In this document: positions 46,425 through 57,468 of the stretch, piece by piece | Numbering within the stretch: the stretch's first letter is position 1 | Layout of the letters: every line of letters starts with the position of its first letter | From: Dioscorea cayenensis subsp. rotundata | Lineage: Eukaryota; Streptophyta; Magnoliopsida; Dioscoreales; Dioscoreaceae | DNA length: 64,000 nt | Assembly: GCF_009730915.1 (NCBI RefSeq) | Contig: NC_052474.1 | Coordinates: 1,337,501-1,401,500, forward strand | Direction of reading: 5' to 3' | Made by a program: the position numbers and the translations under genes | Notes under the pieces: generated by a model | What the model saw: the letters and a program-made list of their open reading frames with translations, nothing else | Databases searched by the model: none | What the model was told of the DNA's origin: nothing

Positions 46425-47853
46425 GACACAAGGTCCTTTCAATTTTATGTAACTTATTCTTCAGTGACATAAATAATACTTAGTTTCTTTGTAAATTATC
46501 CAAAGAAGACTAAAAGTCTTTGAGTTTGTCTCTAATTTTTGGTTTTCATTGTTTGCATTGTTTTACTGTCATGTTCTGGTTTGATTGAGGTTGTTCATCA
46601 TGTAACTCGAGCGAGTGCGGAAAAAGAGGCATGGAAACGCAATTCCTTTGTAAAGGTTGCCAAAACTCATATATATATTTGAAAAAATAATTTGTATAAT
46701 ATATATACACTAATTTATAAAAAACCAATAGACCAAATTATAAATTTAGAAATCTATCATATAACCCAATTTATAATGTCAAGCGCCAACCAAGAAAATT
46801 TTTTAACTATTTTTTCTAAAACTATATTTTTTTTTTATAGTATATATAATAATTTGTTAAAAAACTAATTAGTTAAACGATTGATTTTTGCAAAAATTAT
46901 ATAAATGATGTTCACACATATTTTTTTTTCTTTCTAAAAGTATATATTTTTAATTATTTGTATCAATTTGTAAAATAATAATTTTTATATATCAATTTTA
47001 AAAAATAATATTTTAAAAAAAAAAACAAAATAAAACAAAACAAAAGGGAGGGCAGCTCTGCCTATGCCTTTTCCCATGCCCGCTACATTTCCCATTTGCT
47101 TTGATGAAAACGAAGATCAATCAGCGCTTTTTTCCCGAAACCCTAGATCAAATATCAACAATTTTTCATGGTTTTGTGAGAGATGGATCCTCTTAAGCAG
47201 CAATTCTTCCCGTGAAGCAAAGAAAGGTGCCACCTTTTATCTACTTTTACTTTGCCAGTGACTTTTTTTTAGGTTGGTTTGGGGAAAAATATAATGTTTT
47301 ATGATGAAATTTCTGAGAAATCGTGTTCTTTAATCTCTTGATCATTTTAATGGTTTAGAATCAAATCTCTTCTTTTAGAGCCATGAAATCAGTGAACAGT
47401 AATGATCCTTGCTACTGAATTGAGAATTTAGTTGGGATTCTTGGGAACAATCATGGACCAGAGGAAAAGTACTCCTTTTTTTTTTTGGACTGAAAATTTT
47501 ATTTTAATTTGAGCGTTTATATGTTTTCAATGTTAACATGTTTGTTGTGAGCACTGCACCATGGCAATCTTGTCTCCATGGTTTCTTAGGGTTTGTGTGA
47601 TTGACCACAAAATGATTGGTTTTGTTCATGGTGACAGGGGGAGCTGAATAGTAACTATGTTCTTTTTGTTGGTCATGGATTTTTTACATTGAGTTATGCT
47701 TTGAGTTTTCATTTTGTGGCTGAGTTGGAAACCAGTGTATGTCAACTAGTTCAATCAATGACACTGAATGAGATGCACGCCAGAGATGTGAAGTTGGTTT
47801 CCGGAGATGCGCTTTCTCGCCAATCATCTAATTGTCACTAACAGAGGGATTGC
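46425..47853. other. Spacer and leader of the intact MIF4G gene
   Basis: Very AT-rich to about 47040, then a leader resembling that of the decayed copy: CAGCAATTCTTCC...GCAAAGAAAG followed by a GTGCCACC donor near 47226, indicating a spliced 5' UTR. It contains a 27-codon uORF. Confidence 0.6.
47758..47841 (+). other. uORF with duplicated coding start, 12 nt before the main ATG
   Basis: ATG at 47758 encodes MTLNEMHARDVKLVSGDA... for 27 codons, ending TAA at 47839-47841. Its first residues copy the main start (MALNEIH...RYEVG). It ends 12 nt before the ATG at 47854, so it could lower translation of the main frame if it remains in the mature leader. Confidence 0.6.
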
Positions 47854-50800
47854 ATGCCAGCTATTCCATCAATGGCACTGAATGAGATCCATACAGCTGA
47901 GAAGAGATATGAAGTCGGGAGAGAGTTTGGAAAACAAGAGGCAAAGCAGAGGCAATTGAGATCCATACTTAACAAGCTCACACCTGCAAATTTTGAGGTT
48001 CTCTTTGAACAAGTGCTAGATGTCGCTTTGGTTGACGCTAGCGTTGTTCCTGATTTTGTCTCGCAGATTGTTGGAAGAGCTATTGGGGAACCAATTTACT
48101 GTGAAATGTATGCTGAGCTCTGCTACCTCATCGATGGTAAACTATCGGTTTATTATAGCAGCGATAATAATATATTTACTGTGAAAAGATTGGTCCTGAA
48201 TGAATGTCAGAAGATATGTGAGAGAGATTTTGGGGTTGTAGATGAAGAAACGATTAAATTGTCTGAAGATGGAAGAAATTATGACAAGATCAAAACACAT
48301 ATTCATATGCTTGGAAGCATTCAATTCATTGGGGAACTCTTCAAAACGACAATGATTCCCTTGAAAATCATGCATCATATCATTCAGGTGTTGTTAGAAG
48401 GGTATCAGAATCCTGATGAAAAAAATATAGAAGCTTTATGCTTGTTGATGAGTACTGCAGGCGAGATGCTAGATGGTAAGAGTGAAAAATTAATGGATAA
48501 ATATTTTTGCAGGATGCTGGAGCTATCAGCAAACAAAAAACTATCTTCTCGTGTTAGATTCAAGGTGATGAATGCTATTGATCTTAGAAATAATGACTGG
48601 CAAGAAAGGAGGAAAATTGAGAGGCCAACAAAGATTTGGGAGATGCATTTAGCATGCAAGCGGCATACTCAATATCGTCCCTATGGTTTCACCATTATCT
48701 CTCAAACACAGCTTGACTATGACTCTCCAGTCCCTTGTGTTCAAGATGTTTTTGAAGAGGGAGTGCTCAATAGAAGGTACGAACACATTGGGCGCACGCT
48801 GTCTCGAAGCAGTCCCAATGATCTAATTAGATCCTCACATGCAAAGATGTTAGATCCTGACAATCCTGACAGACTACCTTTTGGATATGGATCAAGGGAA
48901 CATCAATTAGGCCCTTCAGATGTTGTAGAAACACAAAGAAAATTGGTTCCTTCTTCTCGGACACCTTTGGTTGTGTTGCACAAAGCTGAGAGGAGGTATG
49001 AAGTGGGTAGAGTGTTTGGCAGAGAAGATGCCAAACAAAGAAAGCTTAGGGCTATACTTAACAAGTTAACTTTCCAGAATCTTGGCAAACTCCTTTTAGA
49101 AGTCAGAGAGGTAAATATTGAACATATTATCACTCTTTCTGGTTTTGTCTCACAGATCTTTGACAAAGCTTTACTTGAACCAACTTACAGTGAGGTATAT
49201 GCAAATTTCTGCTCCTGTCTTGTCAATGAACTTCCTGGTTTTCACAGGAATGATGAAACAGTTACTTTTAGAAGGTTGCTTCTAACCAAATGCCAAGAGA
49301 AATTTGAAAGAAGGGATAGAGATCAACCACCTGTGAAAGGAGGCGAGGGGGAAGGCATTGATAGTAAGTTATATGAAGTTGACTCAAAGGTATCAGAGTT
49401 CCAGGGATGCCACCAAAGACTGGGAAATATTCAGTTTATTGGAGAATTGTATAGAGTGCGGATGTTGGCAGAAGGGATAATGCTGTGTTGCATTCAGACC
49501 TTGTTGAATGGGCACCAGAGTCCTAATGGTGAAGATATTGAAGCCTTGTGCAAATTGATCAGCATTATTGGTGATAAGATAGACCATCCCAGAACGAAGA
49601 AACGTCTTGATGCATATTTTGTCATTATGGAACAGTTGTCCACTAGTCAAAAGTTATCTCATCGGATTAGATTTATGTTGATGGATGTGATTGACCTTAG
49701 ACAAAATGAATGGCAAAGAATAAGGAAAACTGAAAAGCTGCAGAAAACTGAAGATGTGCATACAATATATAGAAACGGATTGAACGTGATAGACTTATGT
49801 TCTTCGGATGAGAATGATGTCAATTTGGATGATCACTTTGTTAATAACACATGCTTGGATGCCAAGATACCGAGGAAGGAGAGAATGGTCGAGGAGGATT
49901 GCTACATTTTGGAGCCAGATGCTTGTCAGTCACTGGCTGCTGATCTTGAGCACAAAGTTGCACTTACTGATGATTCAGAAGAAGATGTCTGTATTATTTC
50001 TGAAAAAGGCCAGGTATTCTTGTATTTATTAATTTATGGTAGAGCACAACATACACCATAATGTTCATAGTTTTGAGAAAAATATATTTTTAGGCATTCA
50101 CTACATGTTCAAACATTTCTCCTATTTGATCTAAAATATGACTTCGAATTGATCAAGTTGTCCAAATGGATTTTAGTCTATCTAATTGTAAAAAATCTGA
50201 AGAGTTGAGACTCTGACCTGATTGAACATGCATGAGATTCTGGTCAGAAATCTTATGCTTCTTAACACATTTATGTTGGAAATATCATAGACGATTGTGA
50301 ACAGACCATGGTAATGCTATGTTTCAAGAATGATAAATTCAATGCTACTTTAGGAAAAGAATGAATGAATGCCTTTGAGAAGAACAAAACTTTTATTGAT
50401 AATAAATCCCTTGCTTTTCTAAGCAATGCACCAAATAGAAGTATAAAACCATATTTTGCTACTGGTGATCTTTTAATGCAATTTCTGATCATATTTGCAG
50501 GTTGCATGTAGAGATTACCCCCATCCCCGGCATCTTTGTGCACAATATCCCTTTAACTTGACAAATCATGAGAATTCTTGTTCTCAGGTATTGTTTCTAA
50601 TTTATTTCTTTATTTATTCAGTAAAATAAGTCAAGACATAACAAAGAAATTCAGTTTACTATTGAGCTATTATTATTCAGATAAGCATTCCTGCCTCACA
50701 AGTTCATCTTGATCTTTCAAAATGTCCAGTGTTATTGTTATGTTTGCGATGAACGAGCTCCCTGTGAACAGTGGGAAGGGCAACTCGGCCATTGCCATGC

Positions 50801-50864
50801 TTCTGACAAAGAACATAAGTGGATTGATCTGAGAGCTGTTTTCAGAATTAAAAGGAAAATTTGA
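47854..50864 (+). CDS. eIF4G-derived protein with two MIF4G domains and a Cys/His-rich tail
   Basis: Exons: 47854-50013, 50501-50587, 50730-50864; 793 residues, GT-AG junctions, one frame. Residues ~12-262 are a MIF4G domain of the plant eIF4G type (RYEVGREFGKQEAKQRQLRS, ILNKLTPANFEVLFEQV, IQFIGELF). Residues 263-374 form a linker. Residues ~375-640 are a second, closer MIF4G copy (RRYEVGRVFGREDAKQRKL, VSQIFDKALLEPTYSEVYA, NIQFIGELYRVRML). Then comes VIDLCSSDE (645-653), a SUMO-interacting-type motif, an acidic stretch, and a terminal module VACRDYPHPRHLC...CSQCYCYVCDERAPCEQW...GHCHASDKEHKW. The eIF4G N-terminal region with the eIF4E-binding site, and the MA3 region, are absent. I recall a similar Cys-rich block in RIN13-type plant proteins, with low certainty. 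MIF4G domains bind eIF4A and RNA; function here unknown. A second in-frame Met (47872) matches the paralogue's start and may be the true one. Confidence 0.8.
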
Positions 50865-51954
50865 AGATGTCTGATACTATTTAACTTTCTTTTAAAATGT
50901 TCAACCAGTAACTGCATTTCATTTGCTACTGCAGCTGTTGTTATGTGTATATGAAACTGTATACATCTTCCTTTCACTGTAAATTCATGAAGCTATACAC
51001 CGTATGAGTTTAAAAAACTTAATGTAAATCTTGATTTATTGTAATCTATAAATTTATATATATATATATTTTTTATAAGGTGGACAAGTCATCGTAGGTC
51101 AGGGGCCCGGCAATGGCATGGCGGAGTTAGTCCTTCAATGCCGCACTGACGGCACACTATAGTTTCATTCCTTCTATACGTAGCTTCATTTATATGTGTA
51201 TATAACTTTTAACTTTATATGTAGCATTATCTAAATTTAAGATGCACTTCTTCAGCAGCAAGGCAATGAAGTTAGTACTTGTTTGCATTGTAATTTACCT
51301 AAAGAAAAGAGTCCTTGGATAATAACATTAAAGAAATTTCCATTCTAAAATCATATATTTGACATCTTGTTTGAGTTTCTTAAAAAAGAAAATATGATGA
51401 TAAATTTCCATTAAAAAAATCATAAAATAACTGCCAAGTGGGTTTATCAATCCAAAGTGCTTGGTCAAAGTCCAAACTTTTGATTAATGGCAAGTGTCAC
51501 TTATTATCATAAATTAAACACATTCAAGTTAATTTTTTTTTTCATTGAAAAATTTTCTAGTCAATTTAATTAAATGAATTTATCCATATCAGTAAACCAT
51601 CCCACTTATTAAGAGAGAAGCTCCTCAGTACTCGTCTCTCTAATTTGCTTAATTTTATATACATTAATCATTAAAAATTTGTAATTATGAAAATACGGAG
51701 ACAGACAATAAAGTCAAGAAACAATGAGTCATTAAAGGACCATTTTGAAACCATATTAGTATTTATAGAATAATAATAATGATTTTAATAATAAATATTT
51801 CAAGAGATGGAGACAAGAGTAATGATGTATGGGCCCTAAAAAATCTAGGCTCGGGCCTGTAATTTCCTGGTTAGATTTAGTCAGATTCAGACACATGCAT
51901 GGAAGAAGTAAATCATGTGTTGGAAATTGACCAAAAAGGGAGGAAAAAAAAAAG
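50865..51954. other. Spacer after the MIF4G gene
   Basis: AT-rich, with a more GC-rich patch at about 51080-51175 that I cannot assign. No coding signal. Confidence 0.5.
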
Positions 51955-52137
51955 ATAAAAAAGCACACGGGCGTATGCTAGGAATTATTAGGTTAATTAG
52001 AGAATTATACAAACTGAAAATGTTGACAGAAAGAACCATGCATTAATGCATTAAAAAAATTGTTAGGGCAGTATCCAAATTGTGATCTAAAAGATATAGA
52101 GATATGCAAAAGTCTCGTAGGAGCAAGTAGAAATAGG
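51955..52137 (+). pseudogene. Relic of an eIF4G MIF4G domain
   Basis: Translation of the + strand from about 51955 reads KKAHGRMLGIIRLIRELYK, then LKMLTERTMH-stop-CIKKIV, and after a one-base frame change GQYPNCDLKDIEICKSLVGA. It is collinear with the central part of the plant eIF4G MIF4G domain and with residues ~520-570 of the intact gene 2 kb upstream. It is closer to canonical eIF4G (RLIGELYK.KMLTER) than the neighbours are. About 180 bp survives, with a stop and a frame break. Confidence 0.75.
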
Positions 52138-52695
52138 ATCTACGTATATGTGGTTATGGAGATCACCTGCATACACTCACTACTCACACACCCAAAAATA
52201 TATCTTTATCTATGATTCGAGTTTTTTCACTTGCGAAGAGTTGTGAAAACCTGAATACCTACAAATCATTTGATAATTGGTAATCCTGATTAGAGTTGGT
52301 GCCGAAAAGTGTATCATGAAACTAATGCCACATTTCACACAATTCATTCATTCATTCCTTTTCCCTTCTTTTGTCCTCTACTTTTCAATGTCATTACCAA
52401 TCAATCTCTTTTTTTATTAAGTTTCCTAATTGTCATCTAAGTTCACATATTTAATGATATGATTCATCTCATCTTTATTAACACATGCTCACATAATTTT
52501 TAACTAACCCAGTTTCAAATTCTAATCAATTTATTAGTTTATATAACCGAGTTCAAATATAACTTATAATACACTAATGGTGTGAATACACGCTATATAT
52601 ACACTGGATCATGTTTTGGAATCAAAGTGCACGAATCTAAAAGGAACAAGTAAGCGGATATATATCCGTTGCAGTTCTAAGACTAACTCACACGA

Positions 52696-52709
52696 GTGTC
52701 ACGTGACAC
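52696..52709. promoter_or_regulatory. 14-bp palindrome containing a G-box
   Basis: GTGTCACGTGACAC is a perfect palindrome centred on CACGTG, the core bound by bZIP and bHLH factors. It lies about 700 bp before the MAP65 ATG and about 220 bp before the CT tract. Confidence 0.55.
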
Positions 52710-52920
52710 CAGGTCATGATAACTTGAACCGCCGCTTAACTGAGGCCCACTAAATACCATAGAATCCGCTGGCATTAAGTAAGGCAAGATTAGCAATCAT
52801 AATTGCCCACGTTGGCGATACCTTCCTTTTTGGATGTTCCTGCGGTCCATTAAATCCCGCCCTCCATTTCAAATCCAAACCCTCTTTCTCTCTTCTCTTT
52901 TTCAAATCCCCATCTCCAAC

Positions 52921-52921
<1 letters not shown>

Positions 52922-52961
<40 letters not shown>
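52922..52961 (+). repeat. CT microsatellite
   Basis: About 20 uninterrupted CT units near the start of the MAP65 leader. Long CT/GA tracts are common in plant 5' UTRs and core promoters and can vary in length between individuals. Confidence 0.9.
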
Positions 52962-52964
<3 letters not shown>

Positions 52965-53408
52965 GGGGTTCATTGTCTTGGAGATTTGAGGAAGAACTCG
53001 GTTGTTTGATTCGGAGCGGGTGCTGGATTTCAGGGTTTCAATTGGTGAGGTGTTTTGAGCTCTTGTTTCTCTGAAGTTAGATCAAAGGTGTGGGATTGGT
53101 AGAGTGAGAAGGCCAGGTTTTAGCTGATTGTTAGGTTTTTTTTTTAAATTGTATTGGATTTGATGTTGAATTTCTTGATTGGACTTCTGTTAATACTGTT
53201 TTATTGATTGAATTTCTTGATCTAAAAGTTGGCTCTTTTAGATCTTCATGATTTCATAGCATTCTTTCTATTTTCTATCTTCTAGACTTTTTTTTTTCAT
53301 AGCTATTTAGCTGGAGAGGATGTGAATTTTCTATTTGCTTTGATTTCACAAGCTTATTCTGTGTGTGCTGAATGCCATTATGTGTTGCAGTGTGAGAATC
53401 AGTTCAAA

Positions 53409-56400
53409 ATGTCTAACCTTCTGAACGATCAGCTTTTGCAAGTGGAAACAACATGTGGAACTCTTCTATGTGAGCTTCAGGTATATCTATCAAACTTTGG
53501 CTTGTTTTGCTTGTGGTTTCTTTTCATATATTCTTGGTAAAAAGATGATTTTTGTCTCTTCATTATCATTTGCCAATTTTGTCATTTGTGAGGTTTCAAA
53601 ATTGATATTCACATTGTATATTCAGCCAAATTTGAAACCTCAAGACTAAAGTCGTCAAATTTAAAGATGAGGACCAAATTTAGAAGGAATTATGCTACCT
53701 TCCCTTTTAAGTAGTTTGAATTTTCCCCCCTCCTTGAAATGTGCCCATTTTTACACATTCCAATGGACATTAGTATACAGATTGTGTGCCCATTCGTTTG
53801 TTGTTAAATCATCTAAGCCATGTGGTTTGCAGAGATTAATTTTGTGGAGAATGTGTATTGATTACAGATAATATGGGATGAAGTTGGGGAATCTGATGTG
53901 GAAAGGGACAAATTGCTATTCCAGTTAGAGCAAGAATGCCTGGAGGTGTACAGAAGAAAAGTTGACCAGGCAAATAAATCGAGAGCTCAACTGCGACAAG
54001 CCATTGCTGATTCCGAAGCAGAGCTTGCTGCTATCTGTTCTGCAATGGGTGAACGTCCAGTGCATAATGGGCAGGTTTGTTTCCTGTCCATCCTTTCTAA
54101 TCACTATGTGTATAACTCCCAAGAATGGCTTTTCAATGTCTATGCTTGCTAATCTATTTAGGCAAATAAGTAAATAAAGAAATAAATAAAAGGGTAGTTA
54201 CAATTGCTTCTCTTAGATAACTATTTGTTTCCATAATATTAGAAGCAGTCTCACGTACCGAAATAAGCATCCCATGCATCTATCATGTGGTTCTTTTCTT
54301 TGAGCAGAAAGCGGGGACCTTAAAAGAAGAGCTTAGGGCAATTACTCCACAGCTAGAGGAAATGCGAAAGAAGAAGAATGAGAGAAGAAACCAATTTCTT
54401 GTAGTTAATGAGCAAATACAACATATCTTGAATGAGATCAGGCCTGCAGAACAAAATAGATGCAAGAATGCTTTAGATGAATCTGACCTATCTATTAAAA
54501 GGCTCGAGGAATTGCATAGGCAGTTGCAGTCCCTTCAAAAGGAGAAGGTTTCAAGTTGAACAGAAGCCCAAAAGGATGATTCCTTTTGTGAAATCCTTTT
54601 TTTTTTTTAAATGTTCAGTTCATTCTGCTTACTGATTAGGTTTTTGTTTTCCACAGAGTGAACGTCTGAAGCAGGTGCTGGATCATTTGGGCACATTGAA
54701 ATGTTTATGCTCAGTGCTTGGCATGGATTTCAAGCAAACAGTTAGTGAGGTACACCATAGTCTAGAAGGAGCTGAAGTATCAGTAAGTGTCAGCAACGAA
54801 ACAATTGAAAGGCTGGCATCTGCAGTGCATAGATTGAGGGAGATGAAATTACAACGAATGCAAAAGGTAAATGGCTTTCTTTGTATGAAGCAAACTCAAA
54901 AACTTCTATCCTCTTAATCTCTTGGCTTTTGGCAGCTACAAGATCTTGCAACAACTATGTTAGAACTTTGGAATTTGATGGATACACCCATTGAAGAGCA
55001 ACAAATGTTTCAGAATGTAACATGCAATGTAGCCGCATCTGAACATGAAATAACTGATGCAAACATGCTTTCCGAGGACTACATTAATTATGTGAGTTAA
55101 TATTGACGTAGAGGTGTATGAATGCTGTTTCTTTACTGATTGTAACTTTTTTTTTTTCTATTCATTATATGAACCATTGAGTGAATGCATTTATGATACA
55201 GGTGGAGGCAGAAGTTTTGAGGCTTGAAGAACTAAAGACTAGCAAGATGAAAGAACTGGTTCTGAAGAAAAAAACAGAATTAGAAGAGCTTCGGAGGAGA
55301 ACACATCTGGTTGCAGATGCATATAACGAAATTGAGTATGCAATTGAAGCCATTGAGTCTGGTAAGCCTTATCATTTTTCCTGCTTGTACCAGTCCGTGG
55401 TTATTCTGCTGAATTTATGTTATCCCAAAAGATCTTTACTGTACATTATACGTTCCTTGATTAGGTGCTGTTGATGCTTCTTTGGTCTTGGAGCAAATTG
55501 ATCTACAAATATCAGCTGTCAAAGAAGAAGCTTTTAGCAGGAAAGATATTCTTGAAAGAGTGGAGAAATGGTTGGCAGCCTGTGATGAGGAATCCTGGCT
55601 AGAGGAGTACAACAGGGTTGGCATTATGCTTTTCTTTGTTTGGCTCAGCATATTCTAAATATGATACTGATCTTATTCTAGATATGATACTGATCTTATG
55701 GTTTATGCAGGATGAGAATCGGTACAGTGCTGGACGAGGCGCTCATCTCACTCTCAAACGTGCGGAAAAAGCCCGAGCTATTGTTAACAAACTTCCAAGT
55801 AATTGATCTATGGCCAATATTTTACAAATCACAGATTTAGACAGCAATTTATTAAACCTCTAATCAGATAATATCACCATCTCTAGCATGTAAATACTTT
55901 GTATTACATCTGATTTATTTCATGTTATATCTGGAGCAGCAATTGTGGATGCTTTGACTACTAAAGTTGCAGCATGGGAAAAGGAGAGAGGGATTGAGTT
56001 CACTTACGATGGGGTGAGTCTACTGCTTCCAATGAAACACTGATAAGTAATACAAATTTAATCTAACAAGTTTATCGACTTAACTAACCAAATCATTTGG
56101 ATGGTCAATTTGGTGAAGCTGCTTGTAACAAATAACATAATTAAAATACCATAAAACACTTGCAGGTCCGCCTATTGTCAATGCTGGAAGAGTACAGCAT
56201 TTTGAGGCAGGAGAAAGAGCAAGAGCGCAAGAGGCAGAGGGTAATGCCTATGCCCCTCAGATACTTGCAAATTTATCACTGCATTTGATGTGCTACTTTG
56301 TAACAACTTGATCATCTCTTTCTCCAGGATCAGAGGAAACTTCAGGGTCAGCTCATAGCTGAGCAGGAAGCACTCTATGGATCCAAACCAAGTCCATCAA

Positions 56401-57061
56401 AACCCCAGAGTGCTAAAAAGGTGCCGAGGAATTCCACTGGTGGTCCAGGGAGACGGCTATCATTAGGTGGAGCAGTTCTTCACCCTGCAAAACATGATTT
56501 CCACCATTCAACAAAATCAACTCGCTCAACGAGGAAGGTTGATGAGGGTGCTGCACTCTCAGCCGGTTAGTTTTCTCTCATTCCATCAATATCCAATCAA
56601 ATAATGAAGCCTTATCTTCCACCATCTATTTATCCTTAGATTTTTCAAGTTCTTTCTAGTATAGATTTCAAAACCAATCCTCAAATGCCTTGTATACGTT
56701 CACAGTCAGCAGGGGTCTGGATGTTGCTGGTCTTCCAGTGAAGAAGCTTTCCTTCCCATCATCCAATGCCCGTGAAATCGACACTCCCCGGCAGCCCTTC
56801 ACTTCCCTGCTACCAGTAAACGCTGTGCCATCAACACCTTTGAAGCCGATCACTAGCATCACAACGGAGGAGATCATGACTCCCCAAACAATGCCTATCA
56901 TGACTCCCAAAACACCTTCTACCGTGTCAATGCCAATGCAAGTGGCTAATACACCTGCCCCAGTTTTTGCTTATGAATTAGCATCAGGTGCAGCAGAGAG
57001 GACAGAAGACATAGAGTACTCCTTTGAAGAAAAAAGACTGGCGGTACTCCTTAAGGCATAG
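53409..57061 (+). CDS. MAP65-1-like microtubule-bundling protein (Ase1/PRC1 family)
   Basis: Exons: 53409-53480, 53868-54074, 54308-54547, 54657-54866, 54936-55091, 55202-55361, 55465-55616, 55711-55798, 55940-56013, 56166-56240, 56328-56565, 56706-57061; 2,028 nt in one frame, 675 residues. It cross-links antiparallel microtubules in the cortex, spindle and phragmoplast. N-terminal coiled coil ([17 protein letters not shown]), spectrin-like middle ([34 protein letters not shown]), and the conserved microtubule-binding segment ([35 protein letters not shown]). The variable C-terminus has many Thr-Pro and Ser-Pro sites (SLGGA, TPLKP, TPQTM, TPKTPS), the kind regulated by CDK and MAPK, and ends [12 protein letters not shown] as in MAP65-1 relatives. 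The start follows a 5' UTR intron. Confidence 0.93.
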
Positions 57062-57468
57062 CTGAGCAGTGTTTCCTTTTGTATAAAAAAGTTCACACTG
57101 GATGCACAAGCATGAGTCTCTATGATGGATGCAAGTCAATTATAATTGGCTTTTCTAGTATACTTAACAATTTGTGTTGCATCTTTCATAGAGAGTGAGT
57201 AGTGACTTTGATATCAAGTGATTCTATTTAGTAATGATGCTCTTCAAGAATTATTGCAAAATTCATCTTATCGACAATCTGATTTTTCAATGCTGTCCTC
57301 ACATGTAGTGAAAAATAAGTTTACATCCCAAATACATGAGTTTGTGAATGAATATTGTCATATATGTAAAAAATTAGTACTGCCAGACTGATACAAACTA
57401 TACAAGCACAAGCAAGCAAGATGCCCAAGCTGCGAGAAAATAATCAGATAGAGGATTACCCAGTACCA
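57062..57468. other. Intergenic between convergent MAP65 and metacaspase genes
   Basis: About 400 bp shared by two 3' UTRs. Nothing else seen. Confidence 0.6.

Larger units (their letters stand above)
52138..53408 (+). promoter_or_regulatory. Upstream region and leader of the MAP65 gene
   Basis: Holds a palindromic G-box (52696-52709), one AACGG core (minus strand, about 52667-52671) of the kind bound by MYB3R factors in G2/M genes, and a long CT microsatellite at 52922-52961, probably in the 5' UTR. The leader is spliced: an acceptor TGTTGCAG at 53390 precedes the ATG at 53409. Confidence 0.55.

Noticed and set aside
51080-51175. GC-richer patch with GTGGACAAGTCATCG
   Set aside because: Looked for a tRNA, SINE or LTR edge; no internal promoter boxes, terminal repeats or target duplication could be made out.
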